Below, in pieces: positions 1-7,616 of a stretch of 28,646 nucleotides of DNA (position 1 is the stretch's first letter; every line of letters begins with the position of its first letter). Made by a program: the position numbers and the translations under genes. Source of the DNA: a virus. The DNA lies in the IMG/VR virus record IMGVR_UViG_3300010883_021039, positions 1 to 28,646 of that record; one strand, 5' to 3'. Below the pieces are notes generated by a model, which saw only the letters and a list, made by a program, of their open reading frames with translations, ran no database searches and was not told the DNA's origin.

Positions 1-262
1 CCTGCGGGTCCAGCGGGTCCAGCTACACTAGAGTCAGCTCCCGTTGGTCCAGCAGACCCCGTCGGTCCAGCGGACCCCGTCGGTCCAGCGGACCCCGTCG
101 GTCCAGTTGATCCTGCGGGTCCAGCGGGTCCAGCTACGCTAGAGTCGGCTCCAGTAGGTCCGGTGACACCAGTAGGTCCAGCAGACCCAGTTGACCCAGT
201 TGATCCGGTCGATCCGGTCGATCCAGTAGGCCCAGTTGATCCCGTAGGACCACCTTCGCCCA
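1..262. repeat. Tandem repeats encoding Gly-X-Y triplets
   Basis: Nested repeats lie within the fibre gene. Positions 1-41 recur almost exactly at 112-152, a period of about 111 bp. Between them an 18-bp unit encoding G-S-A-G-P-T recurs about three times (57-110). At about 184-230 a 9-bp unit encoding G-S-T is repeated. Third-codon-position differences between copies show that the array has diverged. Slippage or recombination here would change fibre length in whole triplets. Confidence 0.85.
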
Positions 263-1235
263 CTATAGACGCCGTTACAACAACCGCGTCAGAATCGCTT
301 AGAGAAAAACCTGAAGAATTAGAAACCCAAACTATATTAAAAACTCCATAATCGCTCGACTTACTATCGTAGCCCGTAATCTTAAATAAAACCCAATTGT
401 CCGTGTCTCCTTCTTGTATAATGTTTATATAAGACTTGGTGGAGGCTGCTGAAGAAATAACCCATTGATTATATTTTTCATATGCTGAATTAGATGCAGA
501 ATCCGTACCATCGACAGCTATTTTGGTTACCGCAGCTACCGAAGCTGAATTAGCAGTACCATTTAGTCTAACTTTGCCCGCACTAGGGTCCGCCATTGTC
601 GTCGTATTGTCAAAGCTATAAATTATGTTTATTGCGTCAGATATGCCCGTTACCCCCATTGCGCCCGTAGACCCTGTGGCTCCAGCAGGACCGTCGCTTC
701 CCGCCGTGCCCGTTGCTCCGACAGCTCCAGTAGGTCCCGCTCCTCCTGCGGGCTGAAAAGCGACATATAAAACAGCCTCGTTCGAAAACGCGCTCCCGCT
801 AGAAGAGACAAAAGTTACCCCAACCTTTTTAAAACCAGAAACGTCAGTCACAGAAGCGACCTTAAAAACTACATGATTAGAAGTATCGTATTGTGGATGA
901 ATTTTAATCCTAGGACTAGCTGTAGCAGAGACGCTATCGTCTAAGGCGTCCAGCCAAGCGCTAACGCTCGAAGACTCATAGCTAGTTGTATTAAAATAAA
1001 TGTAAGTAACAGAAGAAAAAGAGCTATTGTTAAACCTTAAATCTCCAGAACCTGGGTCAGCTTCCGTAGTATAAGAGTCGAATCTAAACAACTGATTGTC
1101 ACCCCCAAGGGGTCCAGAGAACCCCGTTGGTCCCGTTGGTCCAGTATAGCCATCTGCGCCCCTTATTCCGGCAGAAGTAATATCTACTCCAGCAGTTGGG
1201 TTAACTCCAGATACTACAATTTCAATTTCTGCCAT
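1..1235 (-). CDS. Collagen-like phage fibre protein (partial, C-terminus beyond left edge)
   Basis: An uninterrupted minus-strand reading frame runs from ATG at 1235 ([13 protein letters not shown]) off the left edge, about 411 codons. It has three Gly-X-Y tracts: a short one near residues 25-45, a middle one at about 650-750 and a long one covering about 1-262. The long tract is dominated by G-P-T, G-S-T, G-S-A and G-P-A triplets and is broken by GADSSV. Between the tracts lie Ser/Thr/Tyr-rich segments that look like beta-structured fibre domains. Collagen-like triple helices are common in phage tail fibres, and this gene closes the structural block, so an adsorption fibre is the best call. 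Thr often fills the third triplet position, the residue glycosylated in Bacillus BclA. The receptor-binding end is not visible. Collagen-like fibre is well supported; tail location is inferred. Confidence 0.86.
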   Translation of the reverse strand, partial: MAEIEIVVSGVNPTAGVDITSAGIRGADGYTGPTGPTGFSGPLGGDNQLFRFDSYTTEADPGSGDLRFNNSSFSSVTYIYFNTTSYESSSVSAWLDALDDSVSATASPRIKIHPQYDTSNHVVFKVASVTDVSGFKKVGVTFVSSSGSAFSNEAVLYVAFQPAGGAGPTGAVGATGTAGSDGPAGATGSTGAMGVTGISDAINIIYSFDNTTTMADPSAGKVRLNGTANSASVAAVTKIAVDGTDSASNSAYEKYNQWVISSAASTKSYINIIQEGDTDNWVLFKITGYDSKSSDYGVFNIVWVSNSSGFSLSDSDAVVVTASIVGEGGPTGSTGPTGSTGSTGSTGSTGSAGPTGVTGPTGADSSVAGPAGPAGSTGPTGSAGPTGSAGPTGSAGPTGADSSVAGPAGPA

Positions 1236-1241
1236 GTTGAA

Positions 1242-1583
1242 TTAGGTTGTTATTTCGGGGTAAACGCTAAAGCTTCCGTAAACCGCCTTATCGGCGAAGC
1301 CTTGAGAGGTGTATATTTCAATATCGTAGAGGTGTTGACCGACGGGAAGCGACGCTGAGCTCGCTCCTTTTATAAGGAGATCAACGTAACCGCTTGTTAG
1401 GAAGTTAGTTACGCCAGAAGGAGCTAGGTCATACAGAGTGCTGGAGTCTCCGTATCTATTTTTTACCTTACCGCTTATAAGATAACTCGTTAAATCTATA
1501 ACGCTTCCAGCAGAGTCTTTTAGCTTGAGTCTGATATAAAACTCTGTTCCTTGCGTAATATTGAGATCATAATTAGTTGCCAT
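1242..1583 (-). CDS. Small phage structural protein, fibre-associated type
   Basis: 113 aa, starting MATNYDLNITQGTEFYIRL. The pattern (short N-terminal strand, 'QGT.F...L.L.D..G..IDLT.Y', then a beta-rich body ending in a YDIEIY/GSFSV segment) resembles small beta-sandwich proteins next to tail-fibre genes in many marine phages. No signal peptide or membrane segment is visible. It lies 6 bp upstream of the collagen-like fibre gene in the same direction, so the two are probably co-transcribed and the product may be a baseplate or fibre-attachment component. The family resemblance is from memory of sequence style; the exact role is unknown. Confidence 0.68.
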   Translation of the reverse strand: MATNYDLNITQGTEFYIRLKLKDSAGSVIDLTSYLISGKVKNRYGDSSTLYDLAPSGVTNFLTSGYVDLLIKGASSASLPVGQHLYDIEIYTSQGFADKAVYGSFSVYPEITT

Positions 1584-1621
1584 TCATATATATTACACAT
1601 ATTATTAGAATTTTATTTTTA

Positions 1622-2023
1622 TTATTTACCTTCTTCTAGAATTTTTCTAGCTTCTAGGGAGGCGTTATTCATTGTTACGGAGTCTTCTTGATGATGAGGC
1701 TTCCTAAATTCCAGAACATACTTGTTAAATTCTCTTGCGAGTCTTTTTTCTAGCTGGTCCCTATTGTCGATTGGGATAACTCCATGCCTAGAGGCGTGAG
1801 CAAAAAGGTCTGATTTCGTCATATGGTTAAGCTCTTCTTGATATCTGATTTCGTCTAGGTGGCCATATTTAGTCTCCCCAGTATCTCCCCAAATCTGATC
1901 CAAACTATTAGGCTCAAAAGACTCTGCTTTTCCGTGGGTTTGAGAAAGGTCTTCCATTTTTTTGCCTTTAGAGACCTTCGTTGACGCTTTTGTTTTTCGA
2001 GATGATTTGTCGTTGTTTTTCAT
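1622..2023 (-). CDS. Small phage protein with THGKAES motif, downstream of capsid gene
   Basis: 133 aa from ATG 2023, chosen because AGGAAAAAGGA precedes it at suitable spacing and because the longer frame (to 2407) would run through the capsid gene and its terminator. A Lys/Ser-rich N-terminus is followed by a THGKAES motif and an acidic linker. A helical module of about 35 residues follows ('TKSDLFAHASRHGVIPIDNRDQLEKRL'-like, split here), resembling SAP/HeH-type short helix-extended-helix folds. Similar proteins (THGKAE motif, then a 'KSDL..HA...G..P..NR..L...L' module) occur, as far as I recall, near head genes of marine myoviruses. It is separated from the capsid gene by a terminator, so it may have its own transcript. 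Function is unknown; a virion or head-maturation role is possible. Confidence 0.72.
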   Translation of the reverse strand: MKNNDKSSRKTKASTKVSKGKKMEDLSQTHGKAESFEPNSLDQIWGDTGETKYGHLDEIRYQEELNHMTKSDLFAHASRHGVIPIDNRDQLEKRLAREFNKYVLEFRKPHHQEDSVTMNNASLEARKILEEGK

Positions 2024-2077
2024 AAAAAATCCTTTTTCCTTCTTCTTAGCATACACAATATAGCACAAATTGAGAAT

Positions 2078-2103
2078 AAAAAAACCCCCCAAAAATTGGG
2101 GGG
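2078..2103 (-). terminator. Rho-independent terminator after the capsid gene
   Basis: On the minus strand a hairpin with six G:C pairs (2098-2103 with 2085-2090, AT-rich loop) is followed by seven T. It lies 27 bp downstream of the capsid stop, where it would end or attenuate the capsid transcript. Confidence 0.85.
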
Positions 2104-2129
2104 TGTGAATTGGATTTTGGATTAAGTTA

Positions 2130-3245
2130 TTAAGCTGCGTCCAAGATAAGTCCACAAATCGCACGAGCGTCGATACAAACACGACCCTCTTCGAGCGAAC
2201 CGTAGAATCCGGCCTTATCGGCTCTAGTGACATTGTATTGATCATCCGGTAGAGCAACAAACGTCGAGCCAGACTCGGCGTTTCTCGCGATAGGACGAAG
2301 AAATGCACCTTTGCTATTGTCAAGACCGACCATAAGGTCGTCGCCAGCAGCGAAGGCAGCGTGGGTTGACTCGCTAGAATGCAAGTCAAAGCTGCCAGAA
2401 GAGCCACCCATGTTCGAGAACAGAGTGCAATACTTCTTGCCTACGCCAAATTCGACCATCTCATGAAGAGATACGCCGTAGATTTCGGAAGCGCCAGCAG
2501 CATTATAAATGTTCTCACGAACGTTAGCGGGAAGGTCCGTATTACCGTTGCCCACAGCATTGGAGGCGAAACTTCTAATATCGGCCATTCTCTCAGGAGC
2601 CATATACAAGTCCGTTAAACGGCTATACGGGTTCGCGGGAGTACCGCCAGCAAATGATTCGTTAATTCTCGTCATGCGAGTCAGTAACGTATTCATTAGA
2701 GCTAATGTGAAGGACGTGCCACCTGGCGTGCTACGAATAGCGTGCGTCAAGGTGTCGTCTCCAGTAGAAGCATTAGCTAGAGCCTTAAGAGCTACGGCCC
2801 AAGCATTACGTTCTTGCTTAACAAGAACTTCCTGCGCCATTCTTTCAACTGCCTTACTAATCACGTCCAAGCGAGCTCTGCGAGCGTAACGCTTGTTGAA
2901 AGAAATTGCACTATCTAAACGATAAGTAGCAATCTTCAACTCTTCGAGGCCCTCAACGTGTGAACTGGGCATACCGCCAGCTACGTTTTGGCTCCATACA
3001 GTAATGAAGTTCTTGCTTTCGTTGTAATACAAATCTAGCGGATAGCTAGGGCTGTCGTCCTCATCGAAAGGGGCGTCCTGATAAATCGCGCTAGCAGTTC
3101 CTGCTTGCTGAATTACCTCTTGAACTACCGGACCTAAGAAGGCAGCGAATGCCTCACTAGCTTCCCTAGCTACGATTTGGTTTCTAGAGCCCATCGCTTT
3201 GATAAGCTCTACTTGTTCTGGGTTTTCTTTTAAAGTTAATCTCAT
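2130..3245 (-). CDS. Major capsid protein
   Basis: 371 aa. It forms the icosahedral shell. The sequence has the character of an HK97-fold capsid protein: a helical N-terminal part (about 1-60), an E-loop-like region with 'YPLDLYYNESKNFITVW' (about 67-84), a long helix-rich P-domain (about 115-200), and a Gly/Ala/Ser-rich A-domain ending in short strands 'GRVCIDARAICGLIL'. Position agrees: it follows the protease-scaffold and decoration-type genes and precedes a strong terminator. CTGGAG sits 9 nt before ATG 3245. Codon choice looks more even and GC-richer than in neighbouring genes, as expected for a highly expressed product. There is no N-terminal scaffold region, consistent with the scaffold being encoded separately upstream. 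Confidence 0.87.
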   Translation of the reverse strand: MRLTLKENPEQVELIKAMGSRNQIVAREASEAFAAFLGPVVQEVIQQAGTASAIYQDAPFDEDDSPSYPLDLYYNESKNFITVWSQNVAGGMPSSHVEGLEELKIATYRLDSAISFNKRYARRARLDVISKAVERMAQEVLVKQERNAWAVALKALANASTGDDTLTHAIRSTPGGTSFTLALMNTLLTRMTRINESFAGGTPANPYSRLTDLYMAPERMADIRSFASNAVGNGNTDLPANVRENIYNAAGASEIYGVSLHEMVEFGVGKKYCTLFSNMGGSSGSFDLHSSESTHAAFAAGDDLMVGLDNSKGAFLRPIARNAESGSTFVALPDDQYNVTRADKAGFYGSLEEGRVCIDARAICGLILDAA

Positions 3246-3268
3246 TTTAAATTTCTCCAGTAAAGGGT

Positions 3269-3820
3269 TTAGCTGATGTCAAGGTGGACAAGGATAACTC
3301 CATCGCTATCTTTCGTGCCTAAAGCACGTCCGACCTTGGTATTAGCGCTACCAGGATTGCCAGTGATAATCTCACCGTTTGCACCGCAGTACAAATTTTG
3401 TCCCGCTGTAGGAGCGTCAGAAGCCAATTGGGTTCCGCTGTAGAGGAATACTCCACGGGAAACAACTGGAACTGCCTGTCCGCTCAATACGACGTCCATT
3501 TCCGCAGCTTTACGCGGATTGAAAATGAGTTTTTCACCATTTTCATCGGTTTCTTTAACGTCAAAGAGCATCATTCCTATTGGGGAATCCGCAGCTCCAG
3601 CAGTCGCTACAGCAGCCGATACGCCGTAGCGTTCCGAAACTGTATTGCTGTAAGAGTTGCCTACGCTGCCAAGCATGGCGATTTCGTCAGACGAAATCCA
3701 CCCGTTGCCCTGAATCTTCACCAAAGTTCCTTTGGTGGCAGGGAGTGTACCAGAAAAGTGATATAAATTAATTACATCCTTTTCGTCGTAATCTCTAAAT
3801 GGTCTTAATGTAATAGCCAT
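3269..3820 (-). CDS. Head decoration / capsid-associated protein
   Basis: 183 aa, starting MAITLRPFRDYDEKDVINLY. The composition is beta-rich and Gly/Ala/Ser-rich, with 'TKGTLVKIQGNGW', 'SGQAVPVVSRGVFLYSG' and 'VGRALGTKDSDGVILVHLDI'. The last segment resembles the C-terminus of DUF2190/decoration-type proteins, in which a 'G.AL......G..V.V.L' strand closes the fold. The gene lies directly between the protease-scaffold and the major capsid gene, the place of lambda gpD-type proteins. There is no signal or membrane segment. The role is inferred from position and sequence style, not from a diagnostic motif. Confidence 0.65.
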   Translation of the reverse strand: MAITLRPFRDYDEKDVINLYHFSGTLPATKGTLVKIQGNGWISSDEIAMLGSVGNSYSNTVSERYGVSAAVATAGAADSPIGMMLFDVKETDENGEKLIFNPRKAAEMDVVLSGQAVPVVSRGVFLYSGTQLASDAPTAGQNLYCGANGEIITGNPGSANTKVGRALGTKDSDGVILVHLDIS

Positions 3821-3844
3821 ATTATTTTATCTCTGTTTTTTAAA

Positions 3845-4501
3845 TTAAAGTCTCACATCGAACTGATCGATACTGAAAGCTTGTTTGTATTTATCAAAAG
3901 TAGTTTGCTCAGATGCTTCGGCTGACACAGGAATCTCTTCCTTTTCAGTCTTTACCTGAGAAATAGCCTCCTCCAATATCTCTTCAGAAGTATCTTCGGT
4001 TGGCTCTTCAGAAGCTTTCGCTTGCTCTACTTCCGCCTCAAGCTCGGCTTTTTCAGCCTCTCTTTTGGCTACTTCTTCCTTGCTTTTAGAGCTAAGAAGA
4101 ATTTTGAGTTTGCTAGAGTAAGTTTCGTAAGTTTCATTATCCATATCTTTTATATCCGAAGCGATAACTTCTCTATCTTCATCAGAAAGAGTGAACGCGT
4201 CGTCAAGAGAGGACATTCGCTGGTTGAACTTCTCTTCAGCTTCTTTTGCCATCAGCTCGGAATTGAGTTTATCCAATTCCTCCTTAACGGCTCCAAATTC
4301 TGCTTTGAGCTTTTCTTGGTCTCCCTCAAGAATCTTAGTATGTTCTTGAGCAGCTTGTAGCTGAGTTTCAACCTCCCGTTTTTCTTCAGCGTACTTCACC
4401 GAGTTCTTTTTGAGTTCTACCTCAATAAACTCAGAAATCTGAGAGGCTGTAAGCTCTTGGAGGTTTTCGTCTGAAATATCTTTAGTACTATTAATTCTCA
4501 T
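3845..4501 (-). CDS. Probable nested scaffold protein (internal start in the protease gene)
   Basis: In frame with the protease-scaffold gene, ATG 4501 begins MRINSTKDISDENLQEL, just before the coiled-coil region. TAGGA (4508-4512) lies 6 nt upstream, better than the site before the full-length start. Translation here would give a 218-aa free scaffold sharing the C-terminal part of the polyprotein, as Nu3 does within lambda C. The sequence shows the start and ribosome site; that it is used is inference. Confidence 0.5.
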   Translation of the reverse strand: MRINSTKDISDENLQELTASQISEFIEVELKKNSVKYAEEKREVETQLQAAQEHTKILEGDQEKLKAEFGAVKEELDKLNSELMAKEAEEKFNQRMSSLDDAFTLSDEDREVIASDIKDMDNETYETYSSKLKILLSSKSKEEVAKREAEKAELEAEVEQAKASEEPTEDTSEEILEEAISQVKTEKEEIPVSAEASEQTTFDKYKQAFSIDQFDVRL

Positions 4502-5377
4502 GACTTTTCCTATGTTAGTTGCTACATTTTTTTCGTCCATTTGTGAACTCTTTTTTTCATATTCTTGTACTTTCTCATCTGCATTACTTGAATTAAATTC
4601 TTTCTTTGGGACTTTTTTTGTCTTTTTAGCTTCTATAGTTGAGGGGGTTGCCACTCCTTTAACGTCTGCTGCTGGATTAACGGTAAGTCCAATTCCTAAA
4701 GCAACAACGTCGTTTACTACTTTTCGGTAAACATTTCTACCGTCTTCTAAGACTCCACATCCCCCAAATCCCTTCAGATACTGTTTAAGATTTTCTAGGT
4801 CCTTTTCGGACGTGATGATCTCGGCGTTCGCGATATCTTTACTGTCATTTACGACCGCTATTTCAAAGTCAGTAAAACCCAGCTCCCAACTTGCGGAAAC
4901 CATCATATAGTGTTCACTGGAGGGATCGCTAGACTCCTCTATTTTAGCTGCCAGCTCTGGATTTACGATCTTCCAAATGACACCCCCCAAGGTAATATTA
5001 AAGGGCTTGCTCTCTTCTAGTGCCTCTTCGTCACTAAGCGGTTTGTCGGTTCCAAATTCACTAAACCCTGCGGTTAAGACAACTCCAACTAACCGCTCCC
5101 TATTATGCTCAATATTAATTGGCTTATTGATGAAGGACTTATAAATATCGATAGCGGTGCTGGTGTCAATAACATCTCCATTTTTATTAGCTCGATTTAC
5201 GACGCAAGCGTTGAAAGCGACGGGGAGTAGGTCTATATTCTGCTTAGTATCAATTTCTGGCAAAAACTCGCCGATTTCACTTAAGCTAGCTAACGCTAAG
5301 ATTTCGTCCTTTTGTTCTGACACCAAAGGCTTGATAACAGAGCTAAAACAAGTAGTATATTTGTAATCTTTCATCAT
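3845..5377 (-). CDS. Prohead protease fused to scaffold-like coiled coil
   Basis: 510 aa from ATG 5377, which overlaps the stop of the upstream gene (TTATGATGA) after GGGA. A GTG at 5398 would add seven residues. Residues 50-230 look like a phage prohead serine protease: 'INKPINIEHNRERLVGVV' supplies the likely catalytic His (about residue 91) and 'YMMVSASWELGF' the likely Ser (about 161-163). Residues 255-500 are highly charged, rich in Glu/Lys/Gln, with long predicted coiled coil and ending in 'FDKYKQAFSIDQFDVRL', typical of an internal scaffold. Protease-scaffold fusions of this kind (lambda C/Nu3 is the model) assemble inside the procapsid, then cleave scaffold and themselves. It is followed by the decoration and capsid genes. 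The domain call is strong; the catalytic residues are assigned by pattern only. Confidence 0.82.
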   Translation of the reverse strand: MMKDYKYTTCFSSVIKPLVSEQKDEILALASLSEIGEFLPEIDTKQNIDLLPVAFNACVVNRANKNGDVIDTSTAIDIYKSFINKPINIEHNRERLVGVVLTAGFSEFGTDKPLSDEEALEESKPFNITLGGVIWKIVNPELAAKIEESSDPSSEHYMMVSASWELGFTDFEIAVVNDSKDIANAEIITSEKDLENLKQYLKGFGGCGVLEDGRNVYRKVVNDVVALGIGLTVNPAADVKGVATPSTIEAKKTKKVPKKEFNSSNADEKVQEYEKKSSQMDEKNVATNIGKVMRINSTKDISDENLQELTASQISEFIEVELKKNSVKYAEEKREVETQLQAAQEHTKILEGDQEKLKAEFGAVKEELDKLNSELMAKEAEEKFNQRMSSLDDAFTLSDEDREVIASDIKDMDNETYETYSSKLKILLSSKSKEEVAKREAEKAELEAEVEQAKASEEPTEDTSEEILEEAISQVKTEKEEIPVSAEASEQTTFDKYKQAFSIDQFDVRL

Positions 5378-5919
5378 AATTCCCATAAGTAAGTACACTT
5401 TTTATCTTTAGATATAAACAGTTGATCTTCCACCGACCCCAACCTGAACTCAACATTAAAATGCTGGACGTCCTCTTTAGCCTTAGAATAGTGCGAGTCT
5501 CCCACGGCCTGATCTTCAAAAAAATCAATGGCCCTCTCGACCTTCGCGGTTCCATTAAAGCTTTTTAAGTTGATGTACTCAAACTGTAAAGACTTAACGC
5601 TACCCACGGAGACTTCCTTTGATGAGAGGCTAACTCCAGTTAAAAAGGGTTTCTGGCCTAAAAGCATATCAAAAAAAAGGTTTATTCGAGCGAAGGCGTA
5701 AATGTTTTTCTTCTCAGGATCGGTCTCGCTATTAACCGCGTTTATATAAATCGATTTAATCTGAGTCGAAGTTATCTTCTTTTCGGACGTTTTGTTGAAC
5801 TCTTTAGCCTTATCCTCAAAAGCCTTAACGAGATTATTAGAATAGAGTATGGCTCTATCTTCGGAATCTATGTCTTTCATGCTCTTTTCGGCTTTATTAG
5901 AGGTCATTTTTGTATTCAT
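5374..5919 (-). CDS. Unrecognised protein upstream of the prohead protease
   Basis: 181 aa. A charged Lys/Ser/Asp-rich N-terminus (1-60) precedes a more hydrophobic middle ('YAFARINLFFDMLLGQKPFLTGVSL', split) and beta-like segments. There is no signal peptide, membrane helix or motif I can name. Its stop overlaps the start of the protease-scaffold gene (ATGA type), indicating translational coupling and a likely head-assembly role. The start is uncertain: ATGs at residues 1, 5 and 14 are possible, none with a strong ribosome site. It is the first gene of this leftward segment, divergent from the secreted-protein gene at 6026. Confidence 0.65.
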   Translation of the reverse strand: MNTKMTSNKAEKSMKDIDSEDRAILYSNNLVKAFEDKAKEFNKTSEKKITSTQIKSIYINAVNSETDPEKKNIYAFARINLFFDMLLGQKPFLTGVSLSSKEVSVGSVKSLQFEYINLKSFNGTAKVERAIDFFEDQAVGDSHYSKAKEDVQHFNVEFRLGSVEDQLFISKDKKCTYLWEL

Positions 5920-5935
5920 ACACTTTTTTTATTCA

Positions 5936-5962
5936 TTTAAATTAAATTAGTTTAAATTAAAT
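5936..5962. repeat. AT-only direct repeat in a divergent intergenic region
   Basis: TTTAAATTAAAT occurs twice (5936-5947 and 5951-5962), separated by TAG, a period of 15 bp. It lies between divergent genes starting at 5919 and 6026, upstream of the promoter at 5988-6016. It could be an UP-type element or a site for an AT-binding protein; no function is shown. Confidence 0.6.
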
Positions 5963-5987
5963 CAAAAAGAAAACAAGAAAAAAAAGC

Positions 5988-6016
5988 TTGAGTTATTCCA
6001 AGAAAAGAGATATCAT
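5988..6016 (+). promoter_or_regulatory. Sigma70-like promoter for the secreted-protein gene
   Basis: TTGAGT (5988-5993), a 17-bp spacer and TATCAT (6011-6016), with ATG 10 bp further downstream at 6026. The match to host-type housekeeping promoters is good. A private promoter on a gene opposing its neighbours is the usual arrangement for a 'moron' gene. Confidence 0.55.
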
Positions 6017-6025
6017 AAAGACATA

Positions 6026-6676
6026 ATGAAGAAGCTATCGAATATCATCGCCCTAATGTTTCTAACTAACGTTTGCGTTGCTCAGTTTAACGCGAACAAA
6101 ACGCGTTATCATTTACCGCAAATTGGATTCAAGGACGGCACAGTCCTTAAAAATGTTAAGATCAGATTTGTGTTTGACGACGGGCCGACGACAATGGGAA
6201 TCATCCTCCATTCGAGCGACGACAGAGTCTACTTTCATCATTATCCTTATCGACCTCCCGAGCGCCTCCAAGGGAGTATGAGTGACGAGTACGCGACTCC
6301 AGCACGCCCACAACTGGAAGAAAAAGCTGTGAGGTATAAATACACCGAACACTATAAACCCCCCAAATATGCGAACTTTAATCCCGTTCATATCCCTCAG
6401 TGTTGTCCCTCTCGGATTCCCTTCATTCACTTTAACAAGGCTACTCTGAATACTTTATATAAAGTCTTTTTACCAATGGGAAAAGCGAATCAAAATAACT
6501 GGAGCCATTTCAGAGTCGTCAACGGGACTATCAAAAAGGCTGCTTGGCACAAGCCCCGCGCTTACGAAATGAACACTCGAAAAGAAAGCTTGCTTTGGCA
6601 AGGTAAAGTAGAACGAGAGATGAGGCTAAGCTGGCCGAAAATCTATTACGGAAAGTGGTACTTAGGCAAAAAATAG
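6026..6676 (+). CDS. Secreted protein of unknown function (moron-like)
   Basis: 216 aa with a clear Sec signal peptide: MKKLSNIIALMFLTNVCVA, probable cleavage before QFNANK. The mature part is rich in His, Tyr, Pro, Lys and Trp, with a Pro/Tyr-rich stretch near residues 75-125 and a vicinal Cys pair at 'PQCCPSR'. No catalytic motif was recognised. It is the only plus-strand gene among the head genes, has its own promoter, and overlaps the 3' end of the convergent lipoprotein gene by 31 bp. That layout and an exported product suggest a gene that alters the host envelope or affects superinfection. This is inference from context. Confidence 0.72.
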   Translation: MKKLSNIIALMFLTNVCVAQFNANKTRYHLPQIGFKDGTVLKNVKIRFVFDDGPTTMGIILHSSDDRVYFHHYPYRPPERLQGSMSDEYATPARPQLEEKAVRYKYTEHYKPPKYANFNPVHIPQCCPSRIPFIHFNKATLNTLYKVFLPMGKANQNNWSHFRVVNGTIKKAAWHKPRAYEMNTRKESLLWQGKVEREMRLSWPKIYYGKWYLGKK

Positions 6677-7191
6677 CCATCGTTGCTATTCTCTAACAAG
6701 AATACGCTAGCTACGCGAGTGTCCTTTGCCCCGAAGAAGCTTTTTATGTTTCCTCTAACTGGGTAACAAATCCAATGATATTCCAAAGACCTTTTTTTAC
6801 AAACTAAAATAATGGCGACATCCCCTTCTTTAAGATCGCTCATGGAGCCTAACTCCTTAACGGTTATGTTGTAGACCTCCAGCACCCTTTTAATCTCGAA
6901 AGGAAACGTTATACTCCTAGCTCTCTCGTTGAAAATAGATAAGAAGCTTCTGAAAGGGAGTACGCTGTTATTTTGAATATGACGACTTATTTTCTCGTGG
7001 CTAACATGAGGGTCTATCCCCATATAGTTTATCGCCTCTACAACCGCTTTTGGACCACAACTTCTAGTGTGAAGCGGGTCTTCTCCCGATACCCTTTCTC
7101 TAATATGCAAAGAGTCATTAGAGATAGATTGAAAAACACCGCACCCCATAACAAAAAACATTATTAATGATATAAAAAAAAACCTCAGCAT
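6646..7191 (-). CDS. Lipoprotein with cysteine-peptidase (C39-like) fold
   Basis: 181 aa. An N-terminal hydrophobic segment ends in the lipobox VMGC (Cys17), giving a lipidated envelope protein. The mature part has 'RSCGPKAVVEAINYMGI', with Cys45 at the start of a helix, and 'SLEYHWICYPVRGNIKSF', with His139 and a following Asn. This Cys...His...Asn/Asp order and spacing are those of papain-like C39/C39-like peptidases, in which the Cys sits in a '(Q/S)CG(P)..(A/S)L' helix start. The oxyanion Gln usually before the Cys is not obvious. The gene lies at the distal end of the lysis block. It may cleave peptide or act on the envelope; a substrate cannot be given. No clear ribosome site precedes ATG 7191. 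Confidence 0.68.
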   Translation of the reverse strand: MLRFFFISLIMFFVMGCGVFQSISNDSLHIRERVSGEDPLHTRSCGPKAVVEAINYMGIDPHVSHEKISRHIQNNSVLPFRSFLSIFNERARSITFPFEIKRVLEVYNITVKELGSMSDLKEGDVAIILVCKKRSLEYHWICYPVRGNIKSFFGAKDTRVASVFLLENSNDGYFLPKYHFP

Positions 7192-7243
7192 TTAATGTAA
7201 ATACACTAAAAGCTAAAGCTTTGGCTTAGACTTTTTTTAGAAA

Positions 7244-7462
7244 TTAGTCCTCTTTAGGGAGAGCTCCCGCGTACCACCCTTCTGGCAGTTTGACTTTCTT
7301 TTTAGATAAGGTCCATTCGCCGTTTTTTAACACGTAAACCTTGCCAGAAACGTCCGGCCCCAATCTGACTAAGTCAGCTTGAGTATCTACGAACACTACT
7401 CTGGTAGAGCCACACCCTAAAAGTAGGGACGAACAGCTAAGAAGGATTAGAGTCTTCTTCAT
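7244..7462 (-). CDS. Small lipoprotein, probable outer-membrane spanin subunit
   Basis: 72 aa. The signal MKKTLILLSCSSLLLGCGS contains the lipobox LLGC (Cys17). The mature part 'TRVVFVDTQADLVRLGP', then 'VYVLKNGEWTLSKKKV' and 'LPEGWYAGAL', matches a lipoprotein type common beside holins in marine and enterobacterial podo- and siphoviruses. Its start lies inside the end of the upstream 58-aa gene (26-bp overlap), as in Rz/Rz1 pairs. The product would help disrupt the outer membrane at lysis. The family resemblance is good; the spanin role is inferred. Confidence 0.72.
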   Translation of the reverse strand: MKKTLILLSCSSLLLGCGSTRVVFVDTQADLVRLGPDVSGKVYVLKNGEWTLSKKKVKLPEGWYAGALPKED

Positions 7463-7613
7463 TTTTTTTCGCCTTTTCTTCTTGCTCTTCTATGCGCCGA
7501 CGCCACCTATCTTTTAAAGATTTAGGTGTTTTGTCAGCGTCGCTTGCCTTAGTGTCTTCTTTGACAAGCGCAGTAAGCCAGTCTAACAAAGCCTTGATGA
7601 AGGCTACCCACAT
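7437..7613 (-). CDS. 58-aa lysis-block protein
   Basis: The frame begins MWVAFIKALLDWLTALVKED, an amphipathic N-terminal helix, and continues into a charged Lys/Arg/Glu helix 'LKDRWRRRIEEQEEKAKK'. ATG is at 7613, just below the holin stop, and the 3' end overlaps the lipoprotein start by 26 bp. The pattern (Trp/Leu-rich first helix, 'KEDTKASDADKTP' linker, basic coiled segment) resembles short proteins found between holin and Rz1-like genes in many phages. It may act with the lipoprotein as an inner-membrane or periplasmic partner. Exact function is unknown. Confidence 0.66.
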   Translation of the reverse strand: MWVAFIKALLDWLTALVKEDTKASDADKTPKSLKDRWRRRIEEQEEKAKKNEEDSNPS

Positions 7614-7616
7614 GAA

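Noticed and set aside
163-351. Plus-strand Pro/Val/Asp-repeat frame (about 62 aa)
   Set aside because: It is the antisense of the Gly-X-Y tract; the minus frame is open for over 1.2 kb and encodes a collagen-like protein.
2024-2407. N-terminal extension of the 133-aa gene through the capsid gene
   Set aside because: It would cross the capsid coding end and a strong terminator; ATG 2023 has a good ribosome site.
6673-6696. Hairpin followed by T-run on the minus strand near 6680
   Set aside because: It lies inside the coding end of the C39-like lipoprotein gene, before its stop, so it is unlikely to be a used terminator for that gene; on the plus strand there is no T-run.
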